A stretch of 64,000 bases of DNA from Psococerastis gibbosa (lineage: Eukaryota > Arthropoda > Insecta > Psocodea > Psocidae), in NCBI GenBank assembly GCA_963971405.1, contig OZ020488.1, positions 11,287,261-11,351,260 of the forward strand, read 5' to 3'. The notes under the pieces were generated by a model that saw nothing but the letters and a program-made list of their open reading frames with translations, was not told the DNA's origin and did no database searches. Below are positions 42,601 to 55,883 of this stretch, in pieces (within the stretch, counting starts at the first letter, position 1; each line of letters begins with the position of its first letter). The translations under genes and the position numbers were made by a program.

Positions 42601-43340
42601 GTGCAATATACCAGGCAGTCGTGTTTTCTATGTTAGATTTAGTTACATTGGGCTAGGACAGGTTAAGTTATAATATTAGGCTAGGTTAAATTTTTATATC
42701 AAGTTAGGATAGGTTACATTGGATTAGGATAGGCCAGATTAGGTTACATTGGGTTAGGTTAGCTGTTTACCTAGATTAAATTCATCATTTTTTTTTTAAC
42801 AAAAATATTTTTATATCAAATAAATATGATGTTAAGTTAGGTTACATTGAATTAGGATAGGTTAGATTAGGTTACATTGGATTAGGATAGGCCAGATTAC
42901 GTTACATTGGGTTAGGTTAGCTGTTTACCTAGATTAAATTCATCATTTTTTTAACAAAAATATTTTTATATCAAATAAATATGATGTTAAGTTAGGTTAC
43001 ATTGAATTAGGATAGGTTAGATTAGGTTACATTGGGTGCAATATACCAGGCAGTTGTGTTTTCTATGTTAGATTTAGTTACATTGGGCTAGGACAGGTTA
43101 AGTTTTAATATTAGTCTAGGTTAAATTTTTATATCAAGTTAGGGTAGGTTACATTGGATTAGGATAGGCCAGATTAGGTTACATTGGGTTAGGTTAGCTG
43201 TTTACCTAGATTAAATTCATCATTTCTTTTTTTAAAAAAAATATTTTTTATATCAAATAAATATAATGTTAAGTTAGGTTACATTGAATTAGGATAGGTT
43301 AGATTAGGTTACATTGGATTAGGATAGGCCAGATTAGGTT
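42601..43340. repeat. TTAGG-rich higher-order repeat array, runs into gap
   Basis: GTGCAATATACCAGGCAGT opens a unit at 42601 and again at 43037 (436 bp). Inside, blocks with GGTTACATTGG, GGATTAGGATAGGCC and GGTTAGCTGTTTACC recur about every 120-160 bp. TTAGG, the usual insect telomere unit, is very frequent but never in a long uninterrupted run. Confidence 0.8.
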
Positions 43341-43540
43341 NNNNNNNNNNNNNNNNNNNNNNNNNNNNNNNNNNNNNNNNNNNNNNNNNNNNNNNNNNNN
43401 NNNNNNNNNNNNNNNNNNNNNNNNNNNNNNNNNNNNNNNNNNNNNNNNNNNNNNNNNNNNNNNNNNNNNNNNNNNNNNNNNNNNNNNNNNNNNNNNNNNN
43501 NNNNNNNNNNNNNNNNNNNNNNNNNNNNNNNNNNNNNNNN
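43341..43540. other. Assembly gap (200 N)
   Basis: Exactly 200 N, a size often used for gaps of unknown length. It separates a repeat array on the left from the start of the duplicate flank on the right. Confidence 0.99.
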
Positions 43541-46500
43541 GTGTAAAAATATAAAAGCAACATTGATGATATATTTTCCGTCAATGACAATATCAAAATT
43601 GAAGAAAAACTGACAAGTTGAATAGCCACCTTATAATAAATAGGATGTGTGTAATTAAAAAAAAACAGTTTGAGACGTTTTTAAGAAACAACGAGTCCCC
43701 TTAAAAATTCAACATTTCGTGTATACATCATCGAAAAAAAAAACAAAGCTCACTTACAATTGGCAAGCCATTCATTTCCTACACATAGTTTCCCCCGCGC
43801 TTCACGGTAGATGCACCGACCCGTAGTGACAAATAATATTTGGTTTGAAATCGTATCTGTTTGTGTTGGAACGCCAGCTAAATCATCGTCCCATGATGGA
43901 TCTCTGCTGCGGTAAATTGCCCGCACGGCGTTCGGCCCATGTTTTTTGTCACAGGAACTTATTTCGGGCCACTAATTGGAGTCGGCCCGTCGGTTCTCAC
44001 TCGTAATTGCCGTTCTCCGTTGGCAGGTGACACGCCGTTCACCCGTTCGCTAGCTCCCTCCCCGCATGCTAAGTAGTTGTTTCTTTTTTTCGAAGAAACA
44101 ATTTTTTTCTTATATGTGAAATTTTTTGGTTATTATCAGCGGCGGGGGTTATTTTTCCCCAGTGTTGCTCGCTGTTGATGGGTTGGTTTATAGTTTCATT
44201 GAGGGTGGGATATTTAGGGCGTGGCAAAACAATAAATTTATTAATAATATTAAATTTGGCGGAATTTCTCTGAGCTAGACCTCATTTCATCTTATCCAAA
44301 AGCACGGAATGAAGGTAAACTGTGCGCAGCAAAAGTACAGAGGCGGTCCCAGACGTCATGAAAGGGGGAGGCACTTGTCAAAATTTTTGAAACATAGGGC
44401 TGAAATATTGGGGTTGTACCCATTTTCAGAGCCATAAGGTTTCTATATTACAGGGAATAAATAAAATTGTGCACAAGGGGGGCCCGGGGGACTCCTTTTC
44501 AAAAATAGGGCTGAAATAGTGGGGTTTTACGCGTTTTGAGTGCAGTTAGCACTTGGATTTTAGAGGCAACGAATATAACTGCCCTCCAAAGGGGGGGGGG
44601 GCAATTGCCCGCAGTGCCGGTCGCTGCGTCCGCCTGCAAAAGTATGTTCACATGGAGGTACGTGGGTCGCAAATTAACGACCTTATTGTACTCTGCGCGG
44701 GAGCTCGAGGGCAGGCCTACCGGAGACAATTTTTAAGAATTGGTGAAATTTTTTGGGCAGTCCACCCCCCCTTTGTTACGCTACTCATTGTTGCCCCTCC
44801 GCTGAAACGATCAGAAAGCTACAAATACTTAAAATCTGTAAATACCAAATATATATGTATTTATAATGCCACCTATCATATCTATAGTGGACTCCTCTGG
44901 CATGACTTACGGACTCCCAGAGGTCCGCAGACCCATCAATTTGGAACCACTGGTTTAATACAAAATTATGTAAACCAAGGTTGCACAATAAACAATATAA
45001 CCTACTATAGCGACTGCCGTTATAAAAAAAATCCCTTTCGGCTCTGGCCGATCTGGAGTAGGGAGATTCCGTAGACCCTGCTTTTCCTCTACGCTACCTA
45101 CGCTATGTATGTAATAAAAAATATAAAAAATACTTCATTAATTACATTCCCGACCACAACATCAACACAAGAAACACTCTTGTGTTCCAAATTTCGAACC
45201 ACAATGCCGAATATGAACTTTTATTTATCAAATTAGTTTCACATTGACTGGATGCCATCTTAAAATGGCTGATTTGTCGTAAGAAGTGGTTATTACCATT
45301 ATCGTAGATAATAATACGGAATTTCAGTCAGATTTTAATTCATTCCTCTGCGACCAATATTAACTGAGATATGAATTATACAAGGTTTCAATCGGCCGCC
45401 ATCTTGTAACTAAATAGTGGATCTAGCTGGTTAGCAAACTCAAGACATTTGTATGGTAAATTTTTCATCAAAATCGGATAATATTTACGGAAGTTAGAGT
45501 GTTTCCTAAAATCGATATACATATATAATATAATATATTGTATACATACATATATACAGTATATATATATATAATTTTGAACGGAGGGTGGTTTTAGGCT
45601 CAGGGGGTCATGAAATGAAAAGTTGTGAAGAAATTTTCCGAAAGTCGAACATTGGTCACCATCTCAATAGGTAGATGAATCTCCCTAAAATAATGATATA
45701 AAGTGAAATAGGCTATGTCACGAAATATATAACCTTCGATAGAAAAGGTTTATTTTTTTTAAAGGAGACACTCGATTCCCACAGGCAACTTGGAGAAACG
45801 CCATTTTCAAGATAAAGAAAGTCAATAAAAAGGAGTGGATAAGATGGCGGTTGCTTCCCTTGGGGCTTAGGAGGGAAGAATGCGGGGGGGGGGGGCAGCC
45901 GGAACGCAGGGGGAAGTTGGCAGCTTCATTTTTCATCCCTCTCCCGGGGAATGGCCCCAGCGTAACAGGGGACTGCCGACTGGTGAGGGTGTCATTGGAT
46001 AAAATTTCTCAAATTTAGGGTATAGGAATGTCATTGTAGGCATTTACAAATTTATAATTTAATAAAATATTTTTATAGCCTACGCTTTCTCCCATGATTT
46101 TGAGGTTTAGCAGCGCAACTGTTTGGTACTAAACAAAAACAAAAATTAATATATATAAATATGTATTATATTTCCCATTTCAGGTTCATTTTTTTTGCAT
46201 TAAAGACATTAATTTCTTACTTACTAATTTCACGTTCTTGATGGATGCCTACTTTATTATGGGAGAAAGTAAAGCTGGATGACTTCTGTTCATATAAATA
46301 ACAAGAAACACGTATAGGCAAGACAGTGGCAGAGAGAGAAGCCATTCATTTGTCAGAAGAATGCAGTAAGTCATATAATTATGATCAACTGCTCTTAATG
46401 CCTGTCACATAAATAACAAATATTGTCGCAAAAATTATAGGGAGGGGTCCACACACCGCGCCTTTTTTTAAATCTGTCGCAATTAGTGGCTAAAATATTA

Positions 46501-46976
46501 TTATGGCATTTTTCCTGATATGAAGGTGATGATAGAGTGAAGGATAGCCATCCAGTAATTAATTAATATTTTTATTTTTATTAATTATAAGGTATTAACA
46601 ATTATTTACAGTTAGTCAGGACATTGAATGAGATAGGTATTTGTTAAAAGTCAGCTGATGTAGTGATAATAAGTTATTTAGGCTATAAATAAAATTGAAC
46701 TTTTTTACTTATGGATTTCCAAAAACGATTTCAAATTTATCCCTACAATATACGCGAATGTGGACCTGGCGTACAAGGTTCGAGACAAGATGGAAATAAA
46801 AAGGTAAATTTCCCGCCAAGGCTGGCTCCACCCAAATGGGGATCTTACCTTCAGTATAAATGGAAAATACATAGCTGCCGGGCATGTTACTGACCGCAAC
46901 ATCTCAAATAGAATAGTCGTCAAGAAGGAAGTCTACGAGTTCTCAAGCTTGAATCACTGAGGACATTGATGGGTAG

Positions 46977-47653
46977 TAGTAGTAGTAGTGTTCGTCGGGT
47001 TAATAACGACATAGGCGCCCATTCCATTGACCGGCTCGGGCTATTTCCAACAACGGTGACGTGGTAGCAGACATTCAAGACATGGTTGCGTTTTCACCGA
47101 CCTCGCATTGCAGAATGCAAATGACATTGACGGAAATTAGAATTTTTCTTTTTATAGAAATCTATTAAAATGTTTGTACTTAACATATCCCATGACGCCA
47201 TTTTTTAAGATTAGTTTATTTGTTTGTGATTTTACTGTATGATCATTGATCAATTTTAACTATGGCATAGAGGAAAATAAACATTTCCGTCAATTCTGCA
47301 ATGCGAGGTCTGTGGAAACGCCACCTAAGTCTTGAATGTCTGCTACCACGTCACCGTTGTTGGAAATAGCCCTAGCCGGTCAATGGAATGGGCACCTTAG
47401 GCCTCATATTTGGGCCCATAGAGCGACCCCGACTTGACTGTCCTATGCCAGCCAGCCCTTAGTACAGTGGACCTCCTGATTACAGTGGATTCCGAACCAC
47501 TTGGGAAACACAGTGAAGTCACACGATTAGTTCGGAGGTGACCAGGACAAGTCCTACCATGTTTCCCTACCGGCACTGTGCACACGACCAAGTTATCTGC
47601 AGCTTTGAACCTGCTCTGGTCCGCTGGATTCAACTTGGTATGGCGGCCGGCTT
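46977..47653 (-). mobile_element. 5S-like SINE, duplicate of 29887-30563
   Basis: Same sequence and same 14-bp flanks as the first copy, 17090 bases further on. Product of the assembly-level duplication. Confidence 0.85.
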
Positions 47654-47939
47654 ACATTGATGGGTAGTCGTAACTTCCGTGTTTTTTCTCGTTCGGAACG
47701 ACTACAGACTACAGCAGCCTACCTCTCTATATATTCAACACCTTTTTTGGCAAGAGAGAAGTCGAACGGGAGACAAAACTACAGTCCAACAAACCATCCT
47801 GGAGCCGATTTTTCTCTATGGGGAAAGAAAGCTTGACACCTACAAGAAGCGACCTGAGTAAAATAAACGCGACTCAGATGAAGTTCCTAAGGCGGATTGC
47901 TGGTCGAATAAGGTGGGGCCCAATCCGAAATGACATCAG

Positions 47940-48180
47940 CAGTGGCGGCGCTACGGGGGTGCCCGAGAGGGCTTGGGCCCCCCGCAACCGTTTCTCCGGC
48001 CCCTCCGGGGCCCCCCCACTTTTGAGATATTTTACATGGTGTTAAATTGCAGAATTATTGAACGGTATATACTTACTCCCAATGAAAAATGTTTTGTGTT
48101 TTCATTGCCCCCCCCCCCCCCAGACAGATGTCATGCCCCCTCATGGCCCCCCCGCCTTAAAATTTCTAGCGCCGCCACTG
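47940..48180. mobile_element. hAT-type MITE, duplicate of 30850-31090
   Basis: Identical ends and target duplication as in the first copy. Confidence 0.88.
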
Positions 48181-48779
48181 CACATCAGTGACAAGAACTG
48201 CAAGTTGATTCCATAGAGAGAATAATAGAATCCAAGGATCCCCCCCCCCCCACGCTGCGCACGCGGCATTAAGGGGAAAGAAGAAGAAGAAGAAGAAGGA
48301 AGTAACGTATTCCTTATTTCTAATAATATCCTAAGAAACCTATAATCTCACTCCCAATATCTGACTGTGCAGACACAAAGAATTGCTAAGTAATAATACA
48401 GTGAAATAACCCGAAGAAAAGGATGAATTTTCCGAAGAAAACAGAGGTGAGGACAATCACGATAATAAGACAATTTTCGAGGAAACGCGGGACAAGTCGA
48501 GGGGAAAAATAACGAGGGCTGCCATTAAAAAATTTCACTTGACGAGTCAGCGCTAATGGGGGCACTTTAAGGAAAAGTTGAAAGCTTTCACAAAATCATT
48601 ATTAGCCGCCATTTCTATTTTCTTACATCAAATAAGGTTGAACCTTTCGTCGTTTCTGCAAGATTATCATAGGATTTTTATTTGATTCTTAAGATTGTCC
48701 CACCTTACCGTTTTAGAGGTTATATTAATAGTGCATTTACGAAAATGACCAAAAAAACTGGAAGCCTTTGCGTTGTGGA

Positions 48780-49150
48780 CTTGTGGTGCTACAGAAGAAT
48801 CTTGAAAATCCCATGGAGAGACCACATAACCAACGAGAAAGTGCTCCATAAAATAAACGAAAAAAGAGCTATCATAGCCATTATGGTCTATTGTGGCCCT
48901 TTTCAACAAGAAGAGGCAAATGGATGGGGCATATTCGGAGACACGAAGGGCTCCTCAAGAACATCATTGAGGGTATGGTTGAAGGCACCAACTCAAGAGG
49001 ACGACAGAGGAAGGAGTACCTAGAGGATGTCATGAAGGACCTAGGGTGCGACATCTACAAAGAACTGAAAAGGACCGCACAAAACAGAGGAGAAGAATAC
49101 AACATTCGCTGCAAATCAATCTCTAGATTGCAACTCGAAAAGATTAGTAA
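48780..49150 (+). pseudogene. LINE C-terminal fragment, duplicate of 31690-32060
   Basis: Same LWCYRRILKIPW and GKWMGHIRRHEG segments and the same frame change as the first copy. Confidence 0.75.
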
Positions 49151-49960
49151 GATACGATCAGAAAAAAAAATTGACAATTTTGTTTGGAAACTCTGGCTTC
49201 TAATTACTGCTTACTACCCCTGTAAAAGAACGTATGCACGTGCTTTCCTATTTATATATACAATATAATATACATATTGTTTTATTAGTATAGTGAACTA
49301 GGAGAGGCTATGGCCATCCATGACGAATGAATTGTCATAGGGGTATATTTAGGCTACGACTATTTTCCCTATCCTAAAGCATTAGATTGGTCAATGGAAC
49401 AATTGTATTATTTGCAATCTCCAATTTCGGTAGGCAAAACCTAATTTTAGTGAGCACTGATATATTTTTTTCTTTTCCTTGTCCAGTATCCTCTGGACAA
49501 GGAGTATATATTTCCAAAATACAATAACTTACATAATAATAACATCCTGCATCCCCAAGCAAGCGCTTATTTGGGACAAAAGGCTCATACAGTACTGCCA
49601 AACAAGGCTTCTTGATATTATTTTTGTTATTTATTTATACTGTTTGCTTTATTTACTTATTTATTTTATTTTATTTTTATTTTTATTTATTATTTTATTT
49701 TTAATGTTAATAGTCTGTTATTATTCTCTCCCATTGACCAACCATTTTTTTACCCCCGCTTTTAACTCACCCATCTGTTTAAATTTTTTCATTTCTGGAG
49801 GAAGTTCCTATAATATCTTTGGTATGAGTACTTTGTTTAATCTTTCTCCATATTTGTCATATGTTATCTCAAACTTAAGCTTTTTTTGGTTTCTTGCATT
49901 ATACTTCCATTTATTATCTACTTGGAATTCATTTTTAAAATAGTTATCTCTTATTACTTT

Positions 49961-50253
49961 CTGGCGCGGATCTACGGGGGGGGGGGGGGGTGGGGCTATG
50001 GGGACTATAGCCCCCCCCCCATTGGGTTCCTCAAAATGCGTAAAACCCCACTTTTTCAGTCTTATTTTTCACAAATTTTCTCCCGGGGGAGACCCTCGGG
50101 CCCCCCTTGTGCTCGATTGTATTCATTACCCATATTATATAGAACCCTTGTTGTTTTGAAAATGCGTAAGACCCCAAAATTTCAGCACTATTTAAAAAAA
50201 AAATCGTATTTAACCTTAGCCCCCTCCTTGGTCACATTCTTGATCCGCGCCAG
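49961..50253. mobile_element. hAT-type MITE, duplicate of 32871-33163
   Basis: Same 12-bp inverted ends and flanks as the first copy. Confidence 0.85.
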
Positions 50254-51410
50254 ATTAATTTAAACTTGAATAATTTAAAATGTTAGCATGTTTAAATGTT
50301 TCGTCGTATTGTTTGTATTTCTTGTTATTTTTAATTGATAACATGATAACATGATTTTTCCAAACATTTACAGTTTTTACCATAATCAGGGCGTCCCCAA
50401 GCCTCGGGGGGAGTGGGGAGGGCCTAGTATACGCGCCTGTGCCACACACGTGCGTCACGCAACACTACTTGGTAATAAAACTATACAACACAAAGTTGCT
50501 TTATTGTGGAAACAACAATTTAACTAAACGACAGGAAATTTGCAATGAAATGCAAGATGCAGCTCGTCGTGTAGTTTTAAATGCACCGCATACGATTAAC
50601 ATCGCCGTCATTTTTATGCATTTTAGATTGTATATTATTGTAACTCCGTTTTAAATACGATAGCACGCCGACCAATTACAGTAATTGAAACCGTTCCGGC
50701 AGGCTCGTCCACATCCGTATAACTGAATTAAATAATATCATTCTTGTAGCGCCCATTTTCAAGCTTCGCCACTAATTTCGGCTTTTGACTGACTTATTAT
50801 TACATTTTTCGGCTTAATTATTTCAATTAATGGAGATTCAGTGCCTGATTTTTGGAATTTTTAGCGCCGCGCCACAAGATAACATAATCTTTCTTATTCA
50901 TTACTTTTCTTGTTTTGTTTTGTGTTTGTAACGTTGTTTTGGCAGGTAGTAGGTTTTGTGATTAACGTTATCAAAAGCATCTGATAAATCGAAAAACACT
51001 CCTATTTTTTTTTTGTTTCGCGGGTAACCTTGTATTTTATAACAGCTTTAGCTTGAAGATTTTTGACAGAACCGATTTGTTTATCGTTCTTACTATAGTA
51101 AGGCCTCACTAGACCACACACATGCAGGGAAATTTCCGTGAGATATGCTAATCAGCTAGTATACTACTGCAAAGATGGCTCTTCAATAGTCCGTCATTTG
51201 TGCATCAATAATAAGTCTCTACCATATTAAAACTTAATTTACAATAAATAAGTTAAGTATCTACATAATAGTCTCCTTAGAACAAAGATCTCATCAATTT
51301 TTGGTGCACAAATGACGGATTATTGACAGTTGGAATAGCTGCCAAAGCAAATGTCAATAGAAAAAATTCCCTGACAGCCCTTAGACTTATTAAGTTAATC
51401 TTTCTCTTAC

Positions 51411-51619
51411 CTGTAGAACTCTTTTAGGAAGACTTGTTTTCTGCGACAATTGCTTAAGGTCCTTGGCATCCGGATTATGATTAATGGAGAAATAGGATTT
51501 CATGGTGCGAAGTTGGTGGTGCTTAAAGGATGTTCGCATGCGTTTAGAGCGCCCAGTACCGCCAACCCCCGGCGTGTTCGGGCCCCGCCCGTAGTCCAAG
51601 TAGGTTGTGTCATTTAAAT
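51411..51619 (-). CDS. ap: apterous homeodomain exon, duplicate
   Basis: Identical to 34321-34529, including the splice sites and both Ser substitutions (homeodomain positions 21 and 39). Because the terminal exon is not repeated and the copies differ by essentially nothing, this is best taken as the same exon assembled twice. A gene model using both would give a false tandem homeodomain. Confidence 0.85.
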
Positions 51620-53435
51620 CTGCAATAAAAACAAGGAAAATCACTATCTTTGAATCTTGTACCACGGTGGCACATTGGCAAGCCTTCTTCATGCCTGGCT
51701 GTGTGTGGGTGGAACTGGTTGGTATCGTTTCAATGTGCACGTGAGCTCGAGCGTAGATACGTTTAAGCTGCTTAATGTTTTAGTTCGGTATTAGGCAATG
51801 CTATACGACAAACCATGATTGTTTGACTTATAATAGCGTGCACCAATGTTTGCCTTAATGACGCTTGGTAAAGAAACTGCATATATATACTCAGCTTCTT
51901 CTGTTGGTCTCCAAATAAGAAAGAAAGAAAACGAAATTGTCCTTATTCTCCATATGGGCGAATTTTGGGCATTTCGGTAGTTAAAAAACTTAAGTGGGAA
52001 CTGTTAACCGCCTTTGGACAGCTTTATGTTACCTGCTTGCAACAACTACTAAGTACATTCCTTACTTAGGTACTTCCAAAAATGTTAATTCCAGTTCCAA
52101 CACTTTTAACTAGTAATTAATACCTGTGGAGTAGGCTATCACTTATTCAGGGGCGTGGGAAGAGAATTCATACGTGTAAAACGGTCTCGTGAGAGTAGTA
52201 ACAGGTCATACCTGACCCACTGCTACCTACTTACAATAATGGTACCTTAAATTAATGACACAGGAATTCGCATGTGTGGGCGTCGTCGGAGCAAGCCTCG
52301 TTACCGACACTGTATTCATTAACTAATCTCATTTTAATTGCACTTTTCGGTATATAAAACTCAGGCACGGCCTGGCCATCTAGTGATTTTGGCTCGTTGA
52401 CAATGAAGACGAGCAAGAGGGAAAACAATGGCCGAGCTCTAGGCCCGACCGGGGTGAGTTCAAGAAATGGCTCCGTGGCAACCCCCCCACGCTGCGCACG
52501 CGGCACTAAGGGGGAAGAAGAAGACAATGGAAGATGCTGTGGCTGTGACAGTCCATAATGTATTCAATCTTCCTAAGAGTAAAACGGTTCTATTATTTTT
52601 TTGGATCCAAAGTTTTGGGGAGGATGATTGTGACATTAAAATATATACTTGAAGAGCTTTAAGAAATATTTCATGGCAATTAGTATATAGATAACCTAAT
52701 TAGCAAACCGCTTAACTAAAAAAAAGAGTTGTTGGTATCCTCATGTTTGGGCAAAAGCCCTCTACCGACTGGCAAAACTCCTAACTCCCGAAATAAAACT
52801 TTAAAGCCTCTATCGTTGAAATATAAAAGAACCTAACTCCAAGGTGTTTGATTTGGCGCGGAAATAGCATTAACTTCAGCAGTTAACATAAAAAATGTTA
52901 TTACAATTTTTTTGGCACCATGACATAATTATGCTTAGTTAAAAACAGTAGCATGATTAGAAAATTGCTGGGATTATTTTCTTTTTTGCGTCAGTTTGTA
53001 AGTTTTTTGTCTCTTGTGAAAATTCACCATTTTAGAGCTAAGCGGTTGTCTAATAATTGGACCCTAATTAATATCAGGGTATTGATAGGTATAGCGTTAC
53101 AATGTGACAGAAAGTTCTTTTATTAATGGTACGGTACCGTCATAGTTCGAATATTTTCACTAAAATTTGAAAAACTAATACCCGGATAACCTATAGTATT
53201 TTTCGAAGTGTGACTATAGATTTTAATCGTTCCTCGTTCGAAGATTTATGAGGAAGAGCTCCTCCATCTGCCATACATAGTCGTCGAGGTGTGGCAGAGC
53301 ATATTTTAAGAAATTTTCACTGGGTGGCACAAATTGAAATCCTATTCTATATAGTGTACATTTCTCTTGTATCCACCCCCCCCCTCCATAAATAAGTTCA
53401 AATTAGGCCTATTATTTTTAATAATGGGTAGTATA

Positions 53436-54767
53436 CCTAGTTCTAAATAATAACAATTTTTCAAGATGCCAAAACCATGTTTATTTCAAAAAGCAAAACG
53501 TTAAAAACAAAATTGGCGACATAACTACGACGGACAACGTAACTGTTGACTATTTTTTCCTTTTTTTTTTAATTCTAGTTTTGTTAGTTTTGGAATTTGA
53601 AATTTTTGCCCAATTTCTGTGGGGCAATATGCCCAAAAGTAGGGGGCAAAATCGCCTCACTGGGGGGCACGCTTGCCCTAATGGGGCTTCCTTAACATAT
53701 CCTCTTCGTCAAATCTAGGCACCAGGGTGCTCCGAAAAAAACATGGAAGAGTTCAGTGTTCTAGTGGTCGTACCATGCCGTTTAGTAATAACTTACCTTG
53801 GGGTTGAAATGTAATCAGAACAATTTTAAACATTTCATTCTAAAATTATCATGTTTACATTTTTAATTCTAGGTTAAGTTATTAGATTATTATTATTATT
53901 AAACCGCATGGTAAGTCCACAGCAGCAAGGTGTTGCGTTTTCTCCCCGGCTTAGGGTTCTTTAGGAGAGGCTGTAGGATCGAGGAATGAATGTTGTGAAA
54001 TAATTACAACAAAAATTATTTAACAGAAATTATATATTCTTCATAGGATTAGGAAGCCCTAAGGGATAGAAAAGCATAGAAAAGAAACTGGTAAGCACCT
54101 GGCAGCGCGTGGCCAATAAGCGTTCCATGAATGAATAAGCCATCAATTCGTCTGGGGTGAGGAGGGAGCGAGATCAGAACACCACCTTCCTGGGTTGTTT
54201 AGCCCATCTTCATCTTCCTCAAATTGGTACCACCTTTCATCTTAATTCTTTATGGCTTTGGCTTTCTTTTTTTAAAAGAATCCACATCGGGTTATTTCAA
54301 AATTTCTACCATCTTTTTTTTTTTGTCACCACCTCTTTTCAAGCCCCCACAAATCCAAGAGGCCGCCAACCTCCTGTCAAAAACTTTTAGAAATAATAAA
54401 GATAATAATAAAAGTATTTTTATTAATAAATATAAATAATAATAGATACTTTGTTAAACTTGAGATTTTGTATTTTTAAAAGGTCTGACGATAAATAAAT
54501 TGCGAATAATAATAAAAGATAGAAAGAAATTAATTTATTTTAAACCGAATGTGATATTTGGAGGTTGGTTAATTGTACTAAACAAATATGGCGGATCTAC
54601 AAATAAAATGAAAAAAGAATTTTAATAAGTTATAATAATAAGAAATAGCCTATAACGTAATATTAGGGATTAGTGTATCCAGTTACACATATAAAAAGGT
54701 AAGGTTGCACGCTACAAAGGAAACTATATATTTGAGACATGAAAATTACATCTTAGGACGGCCAGGG
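53436..54767. other. No gene seen
   Basis: Continuation of the apterous upstream intron in the empty-site version. AT-rich, with GGGGCAATATGCCC-type G-rich patches near 53620-53690 that look like MITE remains. Overlapping short frames at 54157-54439 have no recognisable motif. Confidence 0.4.
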
Positions 54768-54913
54768 CAGGGACGGATACAGCCCATCTTGGGGGACAGT
54801 TATGGGTCAAAATAGAAAAAACAAATAAAGTATCGATTAAATCAGAGCGTAATTAATTAATTAATAACAGACTTACTAAAATTTACTTACTGCCCAACCT
54901 GTATCCGTCCGTA
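54768..54913. mobile_element. hAT-type MITE, decayed right end
   Basis: Left end CAGGGACGGATACAGCCCA, right end CCTGTATCCGTCC. Interior ATCGATTAAATCAGAGCGTAA is shared with 58936-59098, and TTTACTAAAWTT with that element and with the target of the SINE at 5151. Confidence 0.65.
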
Positions 54914-55573
54914 AGGAGCACCATGATGACCAGGCCGTACCTGGGATAAAATGATTGTTTATTTAGTGGAGATACGTGTTAAACGGAGTGTATATGTGAG
55001 ATGATGGCGTTATTATTGTTATTTTCATTGTAACAGGTGTCTGTGTGAATGCGTACGGGCCCGATTAAAAATTACTTCCGACGGTATTGTAATGGCGCAC
55101 GGGAGGTCTATGAAGACTAAATTAAGTCCCGCGCTGTTAAATTGAATAAAGTAATTAAAAAGACGTGGTAAAGATGTCAGATGAAGCTATTGTGCCTCAA
55201 GTGCCATATGTTATTTCCTAAAAATGTTATGGATTTTTTAGGGTTACTCTCCCTTGAAGCATTACATTAAACTACATTCAAGGGTGCCAATCCAAGTTTC
55301 TGTTGGGGGGCATTAAAAAAAAATAGAAAGTTAAAATGCAGTTAAAAATAACGACTGGTAAAAAAAATTAGGTTTTATAGACAAAGTAATTTGCTATTAT
55401 ATGTAGCTATTAGTATATTACACTAAAGAGGGGGGGGGGGGGGGGGGTGGGTGCGCAAGGGTTCCCCCTGGGGAAAATGTTAGAAAAAAATAGGCGCAAA
55501 ATAGTGGGGTTTTACGAATTTTCACAGCAGTAAAGTTTCGATTTTGCAGACGAAGTCTTAACAGTGTACATCC
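54914..55573. other. No gene seen; G-rich MITE remnant
   Basis: 55430-55560 holds a 20-base G-rich run and ATAGTGGGGTTTTACGAATTT, matching interior sequence of the 10147 and 32871 elements. No complete ends. Confidence 0.4.
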
Positions 55574-55883
55574 CAGCAGGGGCGCAAAGTTGGCGGGAGG
55601 GGGCACGGTCCAACTTGCCCCCCCCCCCAGCCTCGAGTAATTTAAGACGTGGCTCATGTCTCGCCGGGCCCCTTTGCAGCAATATGAATGTAAGCACTCC
55701 TTTGTTAGCTTTGTAAAATCTACAGCTATACCTTACTACTATTGAAATTATTGAAAAAAAACTATTGAAATTGAATTAAAACCCTAAACTTATATCTTCA
55801 ATTTTTCCCTATCCTGCCTGATGACCTCATATGGTATACTTATAGTTTTGCCCCCGCCATCATTTTACTGCTTTACGCCTCTG
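55574..55883 (+). mobile_element. hAT-type MITE (CAGAGGCGTAAAG family)
   Basis: Left end CAGCAGGGGCGCAAAGTT, right end GCTTTACGCCTCTG. Flanks GTACATCC (55566-55573) and GTACGTCC (55884-55891) match at 7 of 8. Interior shared with 3558-4106 and 61127-61391. Confidence 0.8.

Larger units (their letters stand above)
36346..43340 (+). mobile_element. Polinton/adintovirus-like DNA element segment, left boundary seen
   Basis: The left edge is where the duplicated flank diverges (36346/36347). Starting the element at 36346 gives AGTAGAGTAG..., in keeping with the 5'-AG termini of Polintons, and TAGTAT just outside would be a 6-bp target site. Inside are an OB-fold-like gene, a family-B DNA polymerase gene, direct repeats and T-rich stretches. 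The right end runs into a TTAGG-rich array and the N gap, so no terminal inverted repeat can be checked. No integrase, ATPase, protease or capsid frame is present in the visible 7 kb. It may be a truncated Polinton, part of a larger one lost in the gap, or a compact element of its own. Confidence 0.7.
43541..53435. repeat. Large near-identical duplication, copy 2 (empty-site version)
   Basis: Repeats 26451-36346 with one noticed difference (a C run near 53376). At 53436 it continues CCTAG... into AT-rich sequence instead of the Polinton-like element, so it represents the locus without the insertion. All embedded features recur: repeat A 45015-45520, LINE pieces 46780-49150, SINE 46977-47653, MITEs 47940-48180 and 49961-50253, homeodomain exon 51411-51619, LINE tail 52484-52523. 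Confidence 0.93.

Noticed and set aside
42601..43340. Telomere
   Set aside because: TTAGG units are scattered and mixed with other words; there is no uninterrupted telomeric run.
43309..43629. 106-residue minus-strand frame
   Set aside because: It is open only because it crosses the 200-N gap.
51411..51619. A second apterous paralogue
   Set aside because: The surrounding 9.9 kb is also duplicated with one noticed difference, next to a gap; true paralogues would differ in introns and would not share every MITE and SINE.
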